Source: Eriocheir sinensis (Eukaryota; Arthropoda; Malacostraca; Decapoda; Varunidae). From it: a stretch of DNA of 64,000 nt. Below, piece by piece: positions 11,850-25,307 of this stretch. A program made the position numbers and the translations under genes. Under the pieces are notes generated by a model. It was not told the DNA's origin. It made no database searches and worked only from the letters and a program-made list of their open reading frames with translations. The stretch is taken from the NCBI RefSeq assembly GCF_024679095.1, contig NC_066544.1, positions 1,738,037 to 1,802,036 of the forward strand, in the 5' to 3' direction. How positions within the stretch are numbered: the stretch's first letter is position 1; every line of letters starts with the position of its first letter.

Positions 11850-13692
11850 CTTTTGCTGTAAGAAAATCTTTATTTGATAATAAATTTTCTTGTATTTTCA
11901 ACATAGAAAAAATAAATTATTAGAGTGTAATCCTTTTTTCATCGCACATACTAAGGCTAAATAAAATTATATTATCAATAAATTATTAATATGAAATAAC
12001 GAAAAAATCTTTACCGCATGCTAAATTAATAAAGGTAGAATTGGGGGCATATGCTATAGAATAGATGCATGTGGCCTAAGTACTTATCTCCATCTTATTG
12101 GCCCTAGAGCTGATTGTTGGTAAGAACTAATTATCCTTGGACATGGCTAGTGTGACAAGAGAGTTATCAGTTTACTTTCCCCAGGTTTTCCCAAATATCC
12201 ATTTCTTTAAGTCCAGAAACAATTCCCCCTGCTTTATTTCTTACTGTTTTCTGATTAATAATACTCAATACCACTATAATTTGAAGAAAATATACAAGTA
12301 TTTCAATACAAGTAATAAATAAGATTAACTAATCTAAGCAAACCTAACAACCCTGCCAGCACTGTCAGTGCACTGCAGTGGTTAGGTTTGGTTATGTTAC
12401 GTCTGCTTAGGCTAGTTACTTACAATATACGCCTTCATATTATGGTTAAAAAGCATGCATTTTTGCCCTTGGCCCACAGCTTGGAAGAGTACATGATATT
12501 TTGAATTGGCAGGGCTAAACTATTTACCAAAAACTTTGTAAATCTTCGTCCATTGGGTGTTTTTATCCTCTACTCCCCCTTTTTTTATCACACTGAAAGG
12601 AGAATGAACAGCTGGGTGGGCTGCACGTCAAAAATGCCCAAGAGAGGATTAAAAAGAAACACTGGTGCATTGGCTAGCATGTTCAGCAGCAAATCCGTGT
12701 GTCCGTGTATGAATCTCAGCTTGATCAGTCGACACGCAGCTCACCCAGCTGTTCATGCACCCTTTTGGGCTGACTAACTAATGGGTATCTAGAGAACTAT
12801 GGGAAGATAAACTGTGGGTAGCAGAAATGTCACACTGGCCCTGTCATTATTATTATTACCCACCACAGACTCAAGGACAAGTGAGACGGACAAACACAGA
12901 GGCCACACGCAGCTTTGAGGCATGCCCACAACTCTCCCTGGAGACGAGGTAATCCTGAAACCTCGGCCGACCAATTATACTAACATTGCCGACGATTTAG
13001 GTTGGGTTCGGCCCGTTCGGCTGTGGTTGGGGAGACGGGCACCTGGCTCTCGTACTCCAGCCCTAAGTCTATATATACCAAGTCAAGTCACTCTGCTTCA
13101 AAACTGAGACCAGTACGCGCAGGGGGCGGTTTGGGGGCGGAGCAGCGGGATGACGTCACTTGAAGGTAAAAAAAAAATACCCACCAGTCCAGGGGTGACT
13201 AAAGTTGCGGCCGTGTGTGCACTTTGGATGTGCACGCACAGCGCGTTCAGGCAAGCCACTGACGAGAAAAATATGCCTTTTTATTGTGCTATTGCGTGAT
13301 TGTAATTCCAATGCCTGGAAACGGCAGTGTGGGGTGTGAGGGAGGGCATGTTGAAGTGATTGATTTGAATTAGTCCGCCTTTCTTAGTGTTCTCTAAATC
13401 CCTGTTTCCACATTCTCTAGTTTGGCTCCAAGCAGTGTCACGCATAAACAACGCCTCTGCCCTCCTCCCACAAAGCTGCGTATGACTTGACTTAGTATTA
13501 TAGACTTAGCGCCAGCCAACGAACCTGGTGAGCGTTTTCGTTTTGCCGCTCCCGAAAGGACTGTAAGACCGGCCGTAAGACCGGCCCTATATTTCCCGAT
13601 GTCTGTCTGTCTGTCTGATTGTCGCTGTATGTTTCTGTGTGTTAGATTAAAACATCTGTTCACCCTCTCTCCTTTCCCCCCCTACCCCCCCC
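11850..13692. other. Low-repeat stretch without recognisable genes
   Basis: Nothing here has a family signature. Small structures: imperfect inverted repeat at about 12327-12420 (CTAAGCARAC arms), a 20-bp inverted repeat at 12605-12624/12736-12755, a TATATATA box near 13070 with GC boxes and TGACGTCA downstream, and a hAT-type end CAGGGGTGACTAAAGTTGC near 13190 without a visible partner. Two CRE/GC-box motifs might mark a promoter, but no gene follows. Confidence 0.4.
12605..12755. repeat. 20-bp inverted repeat pair
   Basis: 12605-12624 and 12736-12755 are reverse complements with one mismatch; the core is GAACAGCTGGGTG. The 111-bp interior is unremarkable. It may be a foldback MITE. Confidence 0.6.
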
Positions 13693-13910
13693 CCCTCTCT
13701 CTCTCTCTCTCTGATGGCGAATTAGTGACTGATGGCAAACGCGGTACACACTTATTAAACAATTTTTTTTCTCGGTATTTAATACTAGCAGTCTTACCGC
13801 CACTACCACCAACACCAGCGACGACAATAGTACTAACGTAAATCTCATTCATGCATTGCCTAACTTTGTAATAACTACCGACGAAGTCCTAAATGCTTTC
13901 CAATCCTTTA

Positions 13911-14222
13911 ACCCACTAAACCGCGGGCTTGAAGTGGACATTGCTACACCCCACCCCGGGCATTTTTCCCATTTTTTTTCTTCTAAATTGGTAAGAAATG
14001 CCCTGAAAAATATGAAAAACTGTATAAAACCCTTAACTCCCCAACAGCATTTGGAGGTCACCTTTCAGGTCTGGTGTTTCAAACTTGGCGCGCTCGGGCT
14101 GTCAGTGGCGGGCCGCTAGCCGTTGCCACGTCATTGTAGTGGTATGTCTGGTCAAAAGATGCAACGAGATAATAACCGGCAGCCGGACATGTAAATGGGT
14201 TCTCAGAAACGCGGTAATTGAA
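13911..14222. other. About 310-bp insert of unknown origin inside B-I
   Basis: Family B sequence stops after CAATCCTTTAA and resumes at AACAAATAAAAG. The left junction contains TTAA followed by CCCACTAAACC, as in piggyBac-type ends, but the right junction does not show a clear TTAA or matching inverted repeat. The class is therefore open. Confidence 0.45.
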
Positions 14223-14396
14223 CAAATAAAAGCTCAGGGCCAGACATTGTATATCCTATATTACTTACATAAACAAAGAGCGAAATAGTCTCCTCTCTCA
14301 CAACCGTATTCAATATGTCCTTGCAACAAGGCATCATCGCTTCGGATTGGAAAAAAAAAGCTAACGTAACACTGATTTTTAAGGAAGAAGGAAAAA

Positions 14397-14699
14397 ATGC
14401 AGGATAATTACAGAACCATTAGTCTAACTTCAGTAGTATGTAAGCTACTCGAGAGCAAAATTAGAGACAATATTGTGGGTTACCTTGAAAGCCACTCGTT
14501 AATTAAGGATTCACAACATGGCTTCCGTAACAAGAGATCCTGCCTTTCAAACCTACTGACTTTTTATAACGACCTCTTTTCAGTTTATGACGTAACCAAA
14601 TCACTGGGCGTAGTATATCTTGATTTCTAGAAAGCGTTTGATGACGTTCCACGCCGTAAATTAGATATCGACGATAAAGTACACCAATGGATCGCATAT
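14397..14699 (+). pseudogene. B-I reverse transcriptase fragment
   Basis: The frame from 14397 reads YRTISLTSVVCKLLES, then DSQHGFRNKRSCLSNLLTFY and SLGVVYLDF, followed by a TAG where other copies have Q, then KAFDDVP. It is the RT fingers/palm of family B. The break at 14698 is the insertion point of LINE A2. Confidence 0.85.
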
Positions 14700-14713
14700 G
14701 ATGTCTTCTATGC

Positions 14714-14778
14714 CAGTGTTGTCCAAACTGGGGTCCGCGTACGCAGCATAGATCAAAGAGGTACGTGAAAAGACGAAG

Positions 14779-14827
<49 letters not shown>

Positions 14828-15042
14828 CAGAAACTTCCCATGTTCTATGAAGGAAAAGAGAAACGGAGGGATCGACGGCCCCGACGGGTAACTAGGAAGG
14901 ACGCGTAATGTACGTGTATCTAAATATAATATAATATAATATAAATACAATATAATATTATTGAGTTTAATCAGCCACGGGGGGTACGTAACAGTAGAAG
15001 GTAATAAAGGGTACAATAGGCGAACACGTTTGGACAGCACTG
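14714..15042. mobile_element. hAT-type MITE with 8-bp target-site duplication
   Basis: The ends are CAGTGTTGTCCAAACTGGGG on the left and the complement of CAGTGCTGTCCAAACGTG on the right. Such CAGNG...TCCAAAC ends are typical of hAT elements. The flanking octamers are TTCTATGC (14706-14713) and TACTATGC (15043-15050), 7 of 8 matching, and hAT elements duplicate 8 bp. The interior holds (CA)n at 14780-14826 and no transposase. The host is LINE A2. Confidence 0.85.
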
Positions 15043-15212
15043 TACTATGCCTTATCTGGCCTCAACTCAACTGTACTTTCGTGCTGACACCCTGCCTGGT
15101 CAAACTCTTTCGTCTGCTACATGAGCTGGAGGTGGGCGGAGAGCTAGGAAATCGTGACCACAGAACGGTTCGTTTTAGCTTAGACTGAGCGGTAACCCGC
15201 GAACCAAACCCA

Positions 15213-16499
15213 GTGTTAGTGCCAGATTTTAGAAGAGCAAATTACGAGGGGCTTCGAAGATATCTTGAAGGGATAAACTGGGATAATTTAGGGATACATG
15301 AGGGCCAGAACTCCGGTTTGGAGAGCCAGGAGAATCAAGTAGAAATGTCTTACAATAATTTAGTTAGAGTATTAGTAGAGGGGCAAGGACAGCATATACC
15401 ACAGCGAACACTTAGAAAAGAAAACAATGACCTCAAGTGGATGACTCGTGGACTAAAACACGAGATAGGGTTAAAGAAGAGAATTTATCAGAAAATAAAG
15501 AATGGTAAGACACATCTCGGGGGCCGGTATGTCGAACTATCTAGATTAGTGAAGAAAAACACCAGGATAGCAAAAAGGAATTATGAGATCAAAGTAGCAA
15601 ATAAGGCGAAAAGTAATCCTAAGGGCTTCTTTCAGATGTATAGAACAAAAACACGGGAGAAAATTGGACCGCTGAAAACAAACACAGGGGAGCTAGTAGA
15701 AAATTACGAAAATATGAGCACATTGTTGAACGACTACTTCCTTTCAGTATTCACACAAGAGGATCAAACGACTATTCCGGGAAGGGTTCAAGTGTACGAG
15801 GGCGGGGATGGCGATAAATTGAGGGATATAATCATTACCAGGCAAATAGTTCAGGATGAGATAGATAAGCTTAAGAAGAACAAGTCGCCAGGTCCTGACG
15901 GAATATTTCCGAGGGTTTTAAAGGAATCAGGTAATGTAATCAGTGGCCCAACCGACATCTTTAAGATGTCGGTAAATACTGGCTATGTGCCCAGCTTATG
16001 GAAAGTAGCTAATGTGACGCCGATTTTAAAAAAGGGGGACAGGTCGGCTGCTTCAAACTATCGCCCAATTAGCTTAACATTGGTTATAGGCAAGATGCTG
16101 GAGTCCATAATAGCCAGGAACATTCGGGAGCATCTAGAAAAACACAGCTTAATTCATGACTCGCAGCATGGGTTCACGAAAGGTAGGTCATGCCTCACTA
16201 ATCTCTTGTCCGTCTACAGTAAAGTATTTGAGGCGGCAGACAGAGATGAAAACTATGATGTAATCTATCTTGATTTTAGTAAAGCTTTTGATAAAGTTCC
16301 TCACCAACGACTGTTGCTTAAATTACAGGCTCACGGTGTAGAGGGTAAGGTTTTGAACTGGGTCAAGGCGTGGCTTAGCAATAGGAAGCAAAGAGTGCAA
16401 ATCAATGGTAAAAGATCTGACTGGGGAGACGTTACGAGTGGGGTCCCACAAGGTTCGGTATCAGGTCCACTCTTGTTTATTATTTATATCAATGAATGA
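15213..16499 (+). pseudogene. D2 ORF2: linker and RT fingers/palm, 428 codons
   Basis: The frame reads VPDFRRANYEGLRRYLEG, a basic linker, NKSPGPDGIFPRVLK (about residue 228), WKVANVTPILKKGDRS, NYRPISLT, SQHGFTKGRSCL, VIYLDFSKAFDKVPH and [14 protein letters not shown]. It stops at YINE because of a 4-nt duplication (AATG at 16491-16498). The FADD catalytic box lies just downstream in another frame. Without that duplication and the next one the RT would be open. Confidence 0.9.
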
Positions 16500-17361
16500 T
16501 TTAGTTACAGGAATTAGTAGTGATGTCAGTAAGTTTGCAGATGATACCTTGCAGATGATACCAAGATCGGTAGAGTAATTGAGTCGGATCAGGACGCTAG
16601 TATTCTCCAGGATGAACTAAACAGATTGTATGACTGGGCGGATAAATGGCAGATGGAGTTCAGTGTAGGGAAGTGCAGTATTCTGAGTGTAGGTAGGAAC
16701 AACCCCTCTCACAACTATTGCTTTAATGACACTCTCATAAGCAGGTCTGGGTGCGAGAGAGATTTAGGGGTCTTAGTGAGCTCTGATCTCCGTCCAGGGG
16801 CACAATGCATTCAAGCTAGAAATCGAGCAAATAGGGTACTGGGATTTATTTCAAGGAGCGTAAGCAACAGAAGCGCCGAAGTCTTCCTCAAACTATATTT
16901 AGCATTAGTTAGACCTCATCTTGACTATGCGGTTCACTTCTGGTCACCTTACTACAGAATGGATATCAAAATGTTAGAATCAGTGCAGAGGAGGATGACT
17001 AAGATGATTCAGGGGTTGAGAAACTTGTCATACGAGGAAAGACTCAAACAGTTAAACTTGCATTCTCTAGAAAGGCGAAGGGTGCGTGGAGACATGATCG
17101 AGGTTTATAAATGGATGAAGGGCTTTAATAAGTGAGATATTCATAAGGTTTTGTTGGTAAGAGAACCGGGTAGGACACGAAGTAATGGGTTTAAACTGGA
17201 TAAATTCAGATTCAACAGGGACATAGGCAAAAATTGGTTTACCAACAGGGTTGTGGATGAGTGGAATAGGCTTAGCAGTCATGTGGTGAGTGCCAATACA
17301 ATTGTCACATTAAAAAATAGATTAGATAAATTCATGGACAGCGATACTAGGTGGGGTTAGA
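16500..17361 (+). pseudogene. D2 ORF2: RT catalytic box and C-terminal domain
   Basis: FADD is coded at about 16534-16545. A 14-nt tandem duplication (16537-16550 and 16551-16564) follows and restores the frame lost at 16491 (4 + 14 = 18). The thumb and C-terminus follow: WADKWQMEFSVGKC, RPHLDYAVHFWSPYYR, RRMTKMIQGLRNLSYEE. A TGA at 17133-17135 replaces GGA of D5, then RTRSNGFKLDKFRF to the stop near 17361. The C-terminal part supports RNA binding in related LINEs. Confidence 0.88.
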
Positions 17362-18720
17362 TACACGGGAGCTTAGGGTCAAAGGAACTGCCTTGTATAG
17401 GCCTACCGGCCTCTTGCAGATTCCAACGTTCTTATGTTCTTATGTCTCTGCCTGTCAACATCTACCTTTCCTTCCTGCTGAAAATACGGCTACATACAGC
17501 CTGTGCCTAAGAAGGGTGACCACTCCAATCCCTCAAACTACCGTCCTATAGCTTTATTTTCCTGTCTTCTTAAAGCTTTTGAATCGATCCTTAACCGGAA
17601 GATTCATAAGCATCTATCCATTTCTGACCTTCTGTCTGATCGCCAGTATGGGTTCCGCAAGGGGCATTCTACTTGTGATCTTCTTGCTTTCTTAACTGAC
17701 TCTTGGTCATCCTCTCTTAGCCAATTCGGTGAAACTTTCTCAGTTGCGGTAGACATATCGAAAGCTTTCGATATGTCTGTATGTTCGATAGAGTCTGGCA
17801 CAACTTTTTGCTTTATAAACTGCCCTCATACGGATTATATCCCTCTCTCTGTACCTTCATCTCCAGTTTCCTTTCCGGCCGTTTTATCTCTGCTCTTTTT
17901 CTGATATTCCTTAATGATCATCTTTCTACAACAACCTGTCCTATCCACTCATATGCCGATGACTCTACTTTGCATTTTTCAACTTCTTTCAACAGAAGAC
18001 CCTCTCAACAGGAATTTCAAGACTCCAGACTGGACGCTGCTATCCTTGCTATCCTTGCTATTATTTCCGATTGGGGCAGAAGGAGCCTGGAGTCCTTCAA
18101 CGCTTCAAGAACTCAATTTCTCCACCTATCAACTCGACACAATCTTCTAAACACATATCCCCTATTCTTCGACAACACTCAGCTGTCACCTTCTTCTACA
18201 CTAAAGATCCTCTGTCTATCCTTAACTTTAAATCTTAACTGGAAACTTCACATCTCTTTTCTCACTAAATCAGCTTCCTCGAGGTTGGGCGTTCTGTATC
18301 GTCTCCGCCAGTTCTCCCGTGCACAGTTGCTATCCATATACAAGGGCCTTGTACGCCCTCGTATGGAGTATGCATCTCATGTGTGGGGGGCCTCCACACA
18401 CACAGCTCTTCGACAGAGTCTAAGGCTCTTCGTCTCATCACCTCCTCTCCTTTTACTGACAGTGTCCTACTTCTTAAATCCCGCCGCCATGTTGCCTCTC
18501 TTTCTATCTTTTATCGATATTTTCACGCTGACTGCTCTTCTGAACTTGTTAACTGTATGCCTCCCCCATCCCGTGGCCCTGCTGCACTCGACTTTCTACT
18601 CAAGCTCATCCCTATACTGTCCAAACCCCTTTTGCAAGAGTTAACCAGCATCTTCACTCTTTCGTTCCTCACGCTGGTAAACTCTGGAACAATCTTCATT
18701 CATCTGTATTTCCTTCTGCC

Positions 18721-20644
18721 CTTTTTTTTTATAACAAAGGAGACAGCTCAAGGGCACAAAAAAAAGGAAACAAAGGTAAAAAAAAAAAAAAAAAGAGGTG
18801 GCCGAAAGAGAGGTCAATTTCGGGAGGAGAGGTGTCCTGATACCCTCCTCTTCAAAGAGTTCAAGTCGTAGGCAGGAGGAAATACAGATGAAGGAAGATT
18901 GTTCCAGAGTTTACCAGCGAGAGGGATGAAAGAGTGAAGATGCTGGTTAACTCTTGCATAAGGGGTTTGGACAGTATAGGGATGAGCATGAGTAGAAAAT
19001 CGTGTGCAGTGGGGCCGCGGGAGAGGGGGAGGTATGCAGTTAGCAAGTTCAGAAGAGCAGTCAGCGTGAAAACAGCGATAGAAGATAGAAAGAGAGGCAA
19101 CATCGCGACGGAATTTTAGAGGTAGAAGACTATCAGTAGGAGGAGGAGAGCTGATGAGACAAAGAGCCTTAGATTCCACTCTGTCCAATAGAGCCGTGTG
19201 AGTGGAGCCCCCCCCACACGTGAGATGCATACTCCATACGAGGGCGGACAAGACCCCTGTATATGGATAGCAACTGTGCGGGGGAGAAGAACTGGTGGAG
19301 ACGATACAGAACGCCCAACCTCGAGGAAGCTGATTTTGAGTTAAGGATAGACCGAGGATATTTAGTGTTGAAGAAGGTGACAGCTGAGTGTTGTCGAAGA
19401 ATAGGGGATAGGTGTTTGGAAGATTGTGTCGAGTTGATAGGTGGAGAAATTGAGTTTTTGAGGCACTGAAGGACAAGGTTCCTTCTGGCCCAATCGGAAA
19501 TGATAGCAAGGTCTGAGGTTAAGCGTTCTGCAGCTTCCAGTCTGGAGTCGTGTACTTCCTGTTGGGATGGTCTTCTATTGAAAGAAGTTGAATAATGCGG
19601 AGTGGAGTCGTCGGCGTATGAGTGGACAGGACAGTTTGTTATGGAAAGAAGATCATTGATGAATAACAGGAAGAGAGTGGGTGATAGGACAGAGCCCTGT
19701 GGGTCACCACTGTTGATAGGTTTAGGGGAAGAACAGTGACCGTCTACCACAGCAGAGATAGAACGGCCGGAAAGGAAACTGGAGATAAAGGAACAGAGAG
19801 AGGGATAGAATCCGAAAGAGGGCAGTTTAGAAAGCAAAGACTTGTGCCAGACTCTATCGAAGGCTTTCGATATGTCTAGCGCAACTGAGAAAGTTTCACC
19901 GAAACGGCTAAGAGAGGATGACCAAGAATCAGTTAAGAGAGCAAGAAGATCGCCAGTAGAACGCCTCTTGTGGAACCCATACTGGGGATCAGATAGAAGG
20001 TTAGAAGTGGAAAGGTGCTTTTGAATCTTCCTGTTAAGGATTGATTCAAAAGCTTTAGATAGACAGGAAAGTAAAGCTATAGGGCGGTAGTTTGAGGGAT
20101 TGGAACGGTCACCCTTCTTAAGCACAGGCTGTACAAAGGCATACTTCCAGCAGGAAGGAAAGGTAGATGTTGATAGGCAGAGGCGAAAGAGTTTGACCAG
20201 GCAGGGTGTCAGCACGGAAGCACAGTTTTTAAGGACAATAGGAGGCACTCCATCAGGTCCATAAGCCTTCTGAGAGTTGAGGCCAGAGAGGGCATAGAAA
20301 ACATCATTTGGTAGAATCTTAATAACAGGTATAAAGGAGTCAGAGGGGGGATGAGTAGGAGGAATATGCCCAGAATCGTCCAGGGTGGAGTTCTTACAGA
20401 AAGTTTGAGCGAAGAGTTCACTTAGAGATAGATGAGACGGCAGTACTCCCGTCAGGGTTAAGGGGAGGAAGGAAAGAGGAAGAAGTGAAATTAGTGGAGA
20501 TATTTTTGGCTAGGTGCCAGAAGTCACGGGAAGAATTAGAAGAAGCAAGGTGTTGACATTTTCTATTGATGAAAGAGGTTTTAGTAAGTCGGAGAATAGA
20601 TTTGGCACGATTCCGGGCTCTTTCAAGAGCAGCTCCTCCTGAAC
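18721..20644 (-). mobile_element. A3: family A LINE, antisense insertion in A2
   Basis: The poly(A) tail appears as a T-run at 18721-18730, then the 3' UTR with a second A-run at 18779-18794. The minus-strand coding region extends to about 20640 (RNRAKSILRLTKTSFINRKC, before the RT). It is 5'-truncated before the RT. The same family lies on the plus strand on either side, so the copy splits LINE A2. Confidence 0.85.
18814..20640 (-). pseudogene. A3 ORF2 reverse transcriptase (broken)
   Basis: The main open piece is 19169-20248 (359 codons): PIVLKNCASVLTPCLVKLF, PVLKKGDRSNPSNYRPIALL, DPQYGFHKRRSTGDLLALL, VALDISKAFDRVWH, SGDPQGSVLSPTLF and SYADD. The C-terminal part reads 18814-19509 in another frame (SRNLPR..., RVNQHLHSF). 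The VPQGS motif has D for V. At least two frameshifts. A good template for the family consensus. Confidence 0.88.
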
Positions 20645-20767
20645 TTGATCTCTTTTCGATCACTCCTCTTTACTCTTTTATGTAGCGAGCGTTTTTTCAT
20701 TGTTTTTTTTTTTTTTTCCTTGAGCTGCTTCCTTTGCTTAAAAAAAAAAAACCGAAAAAGAAAAAAA

Positions 20768-22118
<1,351 letters not shown>

Positions 22119-22380
22119 TTTTGTGTGCCCGGGAATCTTACAAAGGGCAAAAAATACACGACTTAAACTTGTTGCGCAGACCTTGACCTTTCGAATATAA
22201 GAAAGGAATGGGGCGACGTAGAGAGAGAGAGAGAGAGAGATGCGAAAGTTCTTTAATACTGTAAACTTTTCGTGCTTCTTTTTCAAATATTTGAGCTGTC
22301 GTAAATGGAGATGAAACTAATTTATTCATCTGGCTGAGTTTCTTTCTCATTAGTACCAATAAAACTTTGATTTATGATCA

Positions 22381-22491
22381 CACACATACACACACACACA
22401 CACACACTGACGTGCGCATGAGCAGTTGCCCGTACGTTGAACTCCAGGTGAAAAAAGATAATTAGCAACAGCGGGCGAGTGAGCGAGTGAG

Positions 22492-22535
<44 letters not shown>

Positions 22536-22586
22536 TCTAATACTTAAAACATCGAAAGAATAGATATTGCAGTATCAGTTTATTAA

Positions 22587-22650
<64 letters not shown>

Positions 22651-22654
22651 GTTA

Positions 22655-22746
<92 letters not shown>

Positions 22747-22751
22747 ATTAA

Positions 22752-22796
<45 letters not shown>

Positions 22797-22815
22797 TATT
22801 ATCATTATTATTTTA

Positions 22816-22860
<45 letters not shown>

Positions 22861-22893
22861 GTTATTATTATTCTTCTTCTTATTATTATTATG

Positions 22894-22932
<39 letters not shown>

Positions 22933-22960
22933 GTAATTATAACTATTATTTTTATCATTA
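22381..22960. repeat. (CA)n, (GA)n and long (ATT)n tracts
   Basis: (CA)n at 22381-22407, (GA)n at 22494-22532, and (ATT)n with minor variants at 22585-22950. Confidence 0.95.
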
Positions 22961-22984
22961 TCAATACGATTTCCTTCTATCTGT

Positions 22985-25245
22985 AATCATGAAACAAATG
23001 AATATAACGATAGTCAGTAGAAAAAAAACAAGTATATATTATATGAAGCCTGTATACGAACACATGCTTGTGTTACTGATTTGGGAAACTGATGTCAACA
23101 TATCGAGGCTAACCTGTACATCATTTCATAATATCTTTACCCGTTATCATCTATAACTGACAAAACATATTGTATTGAAGGAGGAACTTGAATTAGTAAA
23201 TAAATCTCGATTTACATTATCCGGTAATTTTTTCAAATAAAATGACCTATTCGGACAGAGACGGATTAATGGCTGGTATTGTCTGTTCAGAGCATGAAGG
23301 CGGTTCAGGGTGGAGCTGGTATCGTCGTTTACCTATAGCCATTCTGCCAAATCAACCTCCGTACATGCGTCTCTCTTATTTCCCTTCCATGTGCTATTTG
23401 AAAGTGATATTTTATATATTCTGTTTATAGTAGAGGAAGCTACATAGTACAATGAGTATCGATGTTTAGGATTATAACAGCGATTTGTATAAATTCTATG
23501 ACATATGGCAGCGATTTTTCCCATGTTGCCACGTTGTGGTGGTGGTAGTGGTGGTGGTGGTGGTGGTGGTCGGCGTGTCCCCTTAGGTCCCTCCCCCCGG
23601 ATCGAGAGGGAGAGAGAGGGAGAGAGAGATAAACAGATGGGGTGGGGGAGGGTAGGTAGGGAGATAGTGCTAATCTAATAATTGGCGGTTGAACTGGCAG
23701 GCCGCACTCATGGGAATTCCGGAATCTGCCACACCTTGAACCGCATGCTCTGAACAGACTATAATAAGGGCTGGATTGGCTGCCTCACACTGGCGATTTC
23801 TCCGTGAAACTGATTTAAGGGCTATCACCTGATAAATCCGCGAACGCCAATTCAGGCTAATCGGAAATGCATCCATGTGCGCGCTACCTAGTAGCCGTCC
23901 TTGCGCACCGGAATGTTTCTGTAAATAACAATCACGAGAGGAAGAGGCCAAAGGGATGCCCGAAGAATTCGTGAATTGGGCAAGACGATAGATCCGGCGA
24001 TGACATACATATAATGGGAAGGGAGCCTTCATAGAAACTTGCCTGGAGTAACCCCGGGTTTGGCGTCGTAAAGGGGGCGTGGCGATGTGCCTTCCGCCGT
24101 ATTCCCGCATTGATTGATTGATAGGGGAAAATTAGAAGATCGACCAAATCCTTTTAAGCACTCGTTAGAGAATCCAGCAGAATTGCAGGATTTTCAGGAA
24201 TCCAGAGCTCTTTACAACTGATCATAGTTTTTTTTAAATTATTTTATGGTGAAGCACTTAACCCTTTAAGCCCCGAGGATGGCCAAATCTGGCCACCCCT
24301 CAGGCACTTCGATCAAAACGATACACTTTTTTTTTATTATCAAGTGTAAAAGAAAAACAGTCCTTCAGAAAAACGCAGAAAATACCCAAGATTAACGTGT
24401 GATATCAATAACAAGCATATGAATCTTCGTTATTTTGCTACGCACGAATATTTCGAGAAACCGACGGCAATCATTTTGAAACACAGTCGATAAATTTTGG
24501 AACGGGTTGAAACGGCTGCCGACTGCCAGATGTACAATAACCTATACGATACGACGATACTATTACTGTTACAAGTATATATACCTGTGTTGTATACTGC
24601 ATTTTTTGCATTTTTGTTTATAAAGCTTTAGCTGATACACTAAACAGACCAACAAACCAACTGGCTGTGGTAACTATAATGAAGGAAACCTATAGGCTAT
24701 ATCCGCCATTGGTAGCGTGCATTCTAGGTGTGTCCTAGCAAGGCCCTCTCTAGATGATATTAATTCTAGCGGCGGGCGGCGCTGCAGGCGACACAAGCTT
24801 GTGATTGATGATTGATTGATAGTTTATTGTTGCAAGTAAACAACAATAGAGAAGGGAGGAACATGCCATCCCAACTCCCAGGCAGTACAGAGTGTGATGA
24901 TACAACTAGTAATACATGGGGGGTAGTACGACGAAACGAAAAAGACAATGGCAGGAGTAAATGCACAAGGAAGGAGGGCGGTACCTCCCCGTATGTATGC
25001 GTTCTAGCCTTCCTTTTCTCCTTCCCTCCCTCCCTCCCTTACCTCCTTCTTACCTTCTTCCTGTCCCTACCCACCCCCTCTTCTGGAGCCCAGGAAACAG
25101 GGAAACAAGCGCGAGGGAGAGAGACATGGGAAGGAGGGAGGGAGGTAAAACATATGGATTATTTTGCTAATTCAGGACGAAATGGAAAGCGAAATAGTAA
25201 TAATGAAAGAAATACTCTCATGAGATGAAGGAAGAGGTGTGGCAA
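22985..25245. other. Low-repeat stretch with an inverted repeat and a possible transposon end
   Basis: No gene is recognised. 23277-23322 and 23716-23770 are inverted repeats sharing GTCTGTTCAGAGCATG. (GGT)n lies at 23537-23571 and a GA-rich run at 23605-23635. TTAACCCTTTAAGCCCC at 24259-24275 resembles a piggyBac-type end at its TTAA target; a partner was not found. TTGATTGATTGATAG near 24800 may be a SINE tail. Confidence 0.4.

Positions 25246-25307
<62 letters not shown>

Larger units (their letters stand above)
15122..17445 (+). mobile_element. D2: family D LINE, nearly complete ORF2, inserted in A2
   Basis: The copy begins in the endonuclease C-terminus (GGELGNRDHRTVRF, the S/N-DH motif) and runs through the full RT to the TTCTTATG terminal repeats at 17431-17445. 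Family A sequence breaks at CTTTCGTCT and resumes at TCTCTGCCTG, so the insertion is clean with a short duplication of 3-4 bp. The copy is about 98% like D5 over the shared region by eye, suggesting recent activity. Confidence 0.88.
14698..20767 (+). mobile_element. A2: family A LINE inserted in B-I and itself split three times
   Basis: Family A sequence occurs in order at 14698-14713, 15051-15121, 17446-18720 and about 20645-20755, all on the plus strand. The gaps are a hAT MITE, LINE D2 and LINE A3 (minus). The RT part at 17503-18650 shows NPSNYRPIALFSCLLKAFES, DRQYGFRKG, DISKAFD and SYADD, with a deletion of the GVPQGS region near 17890. About 70 bp are also missing near 15075. The tail is a 3' UTR with GAGCTGCTTCC and poly(A) at 20740-20750. 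The last segment is assigned by similarity to other A tails and is the least certain. Confidence 0.75.

Noticed and set aside
13060..13180. A host promoter (TATATATA, GC boxes, TGACGTCA)
   Set aside because: No gene follows and the motifs are common in AT-rich or GC-box-bearing repeats; left as a note in the region entry.
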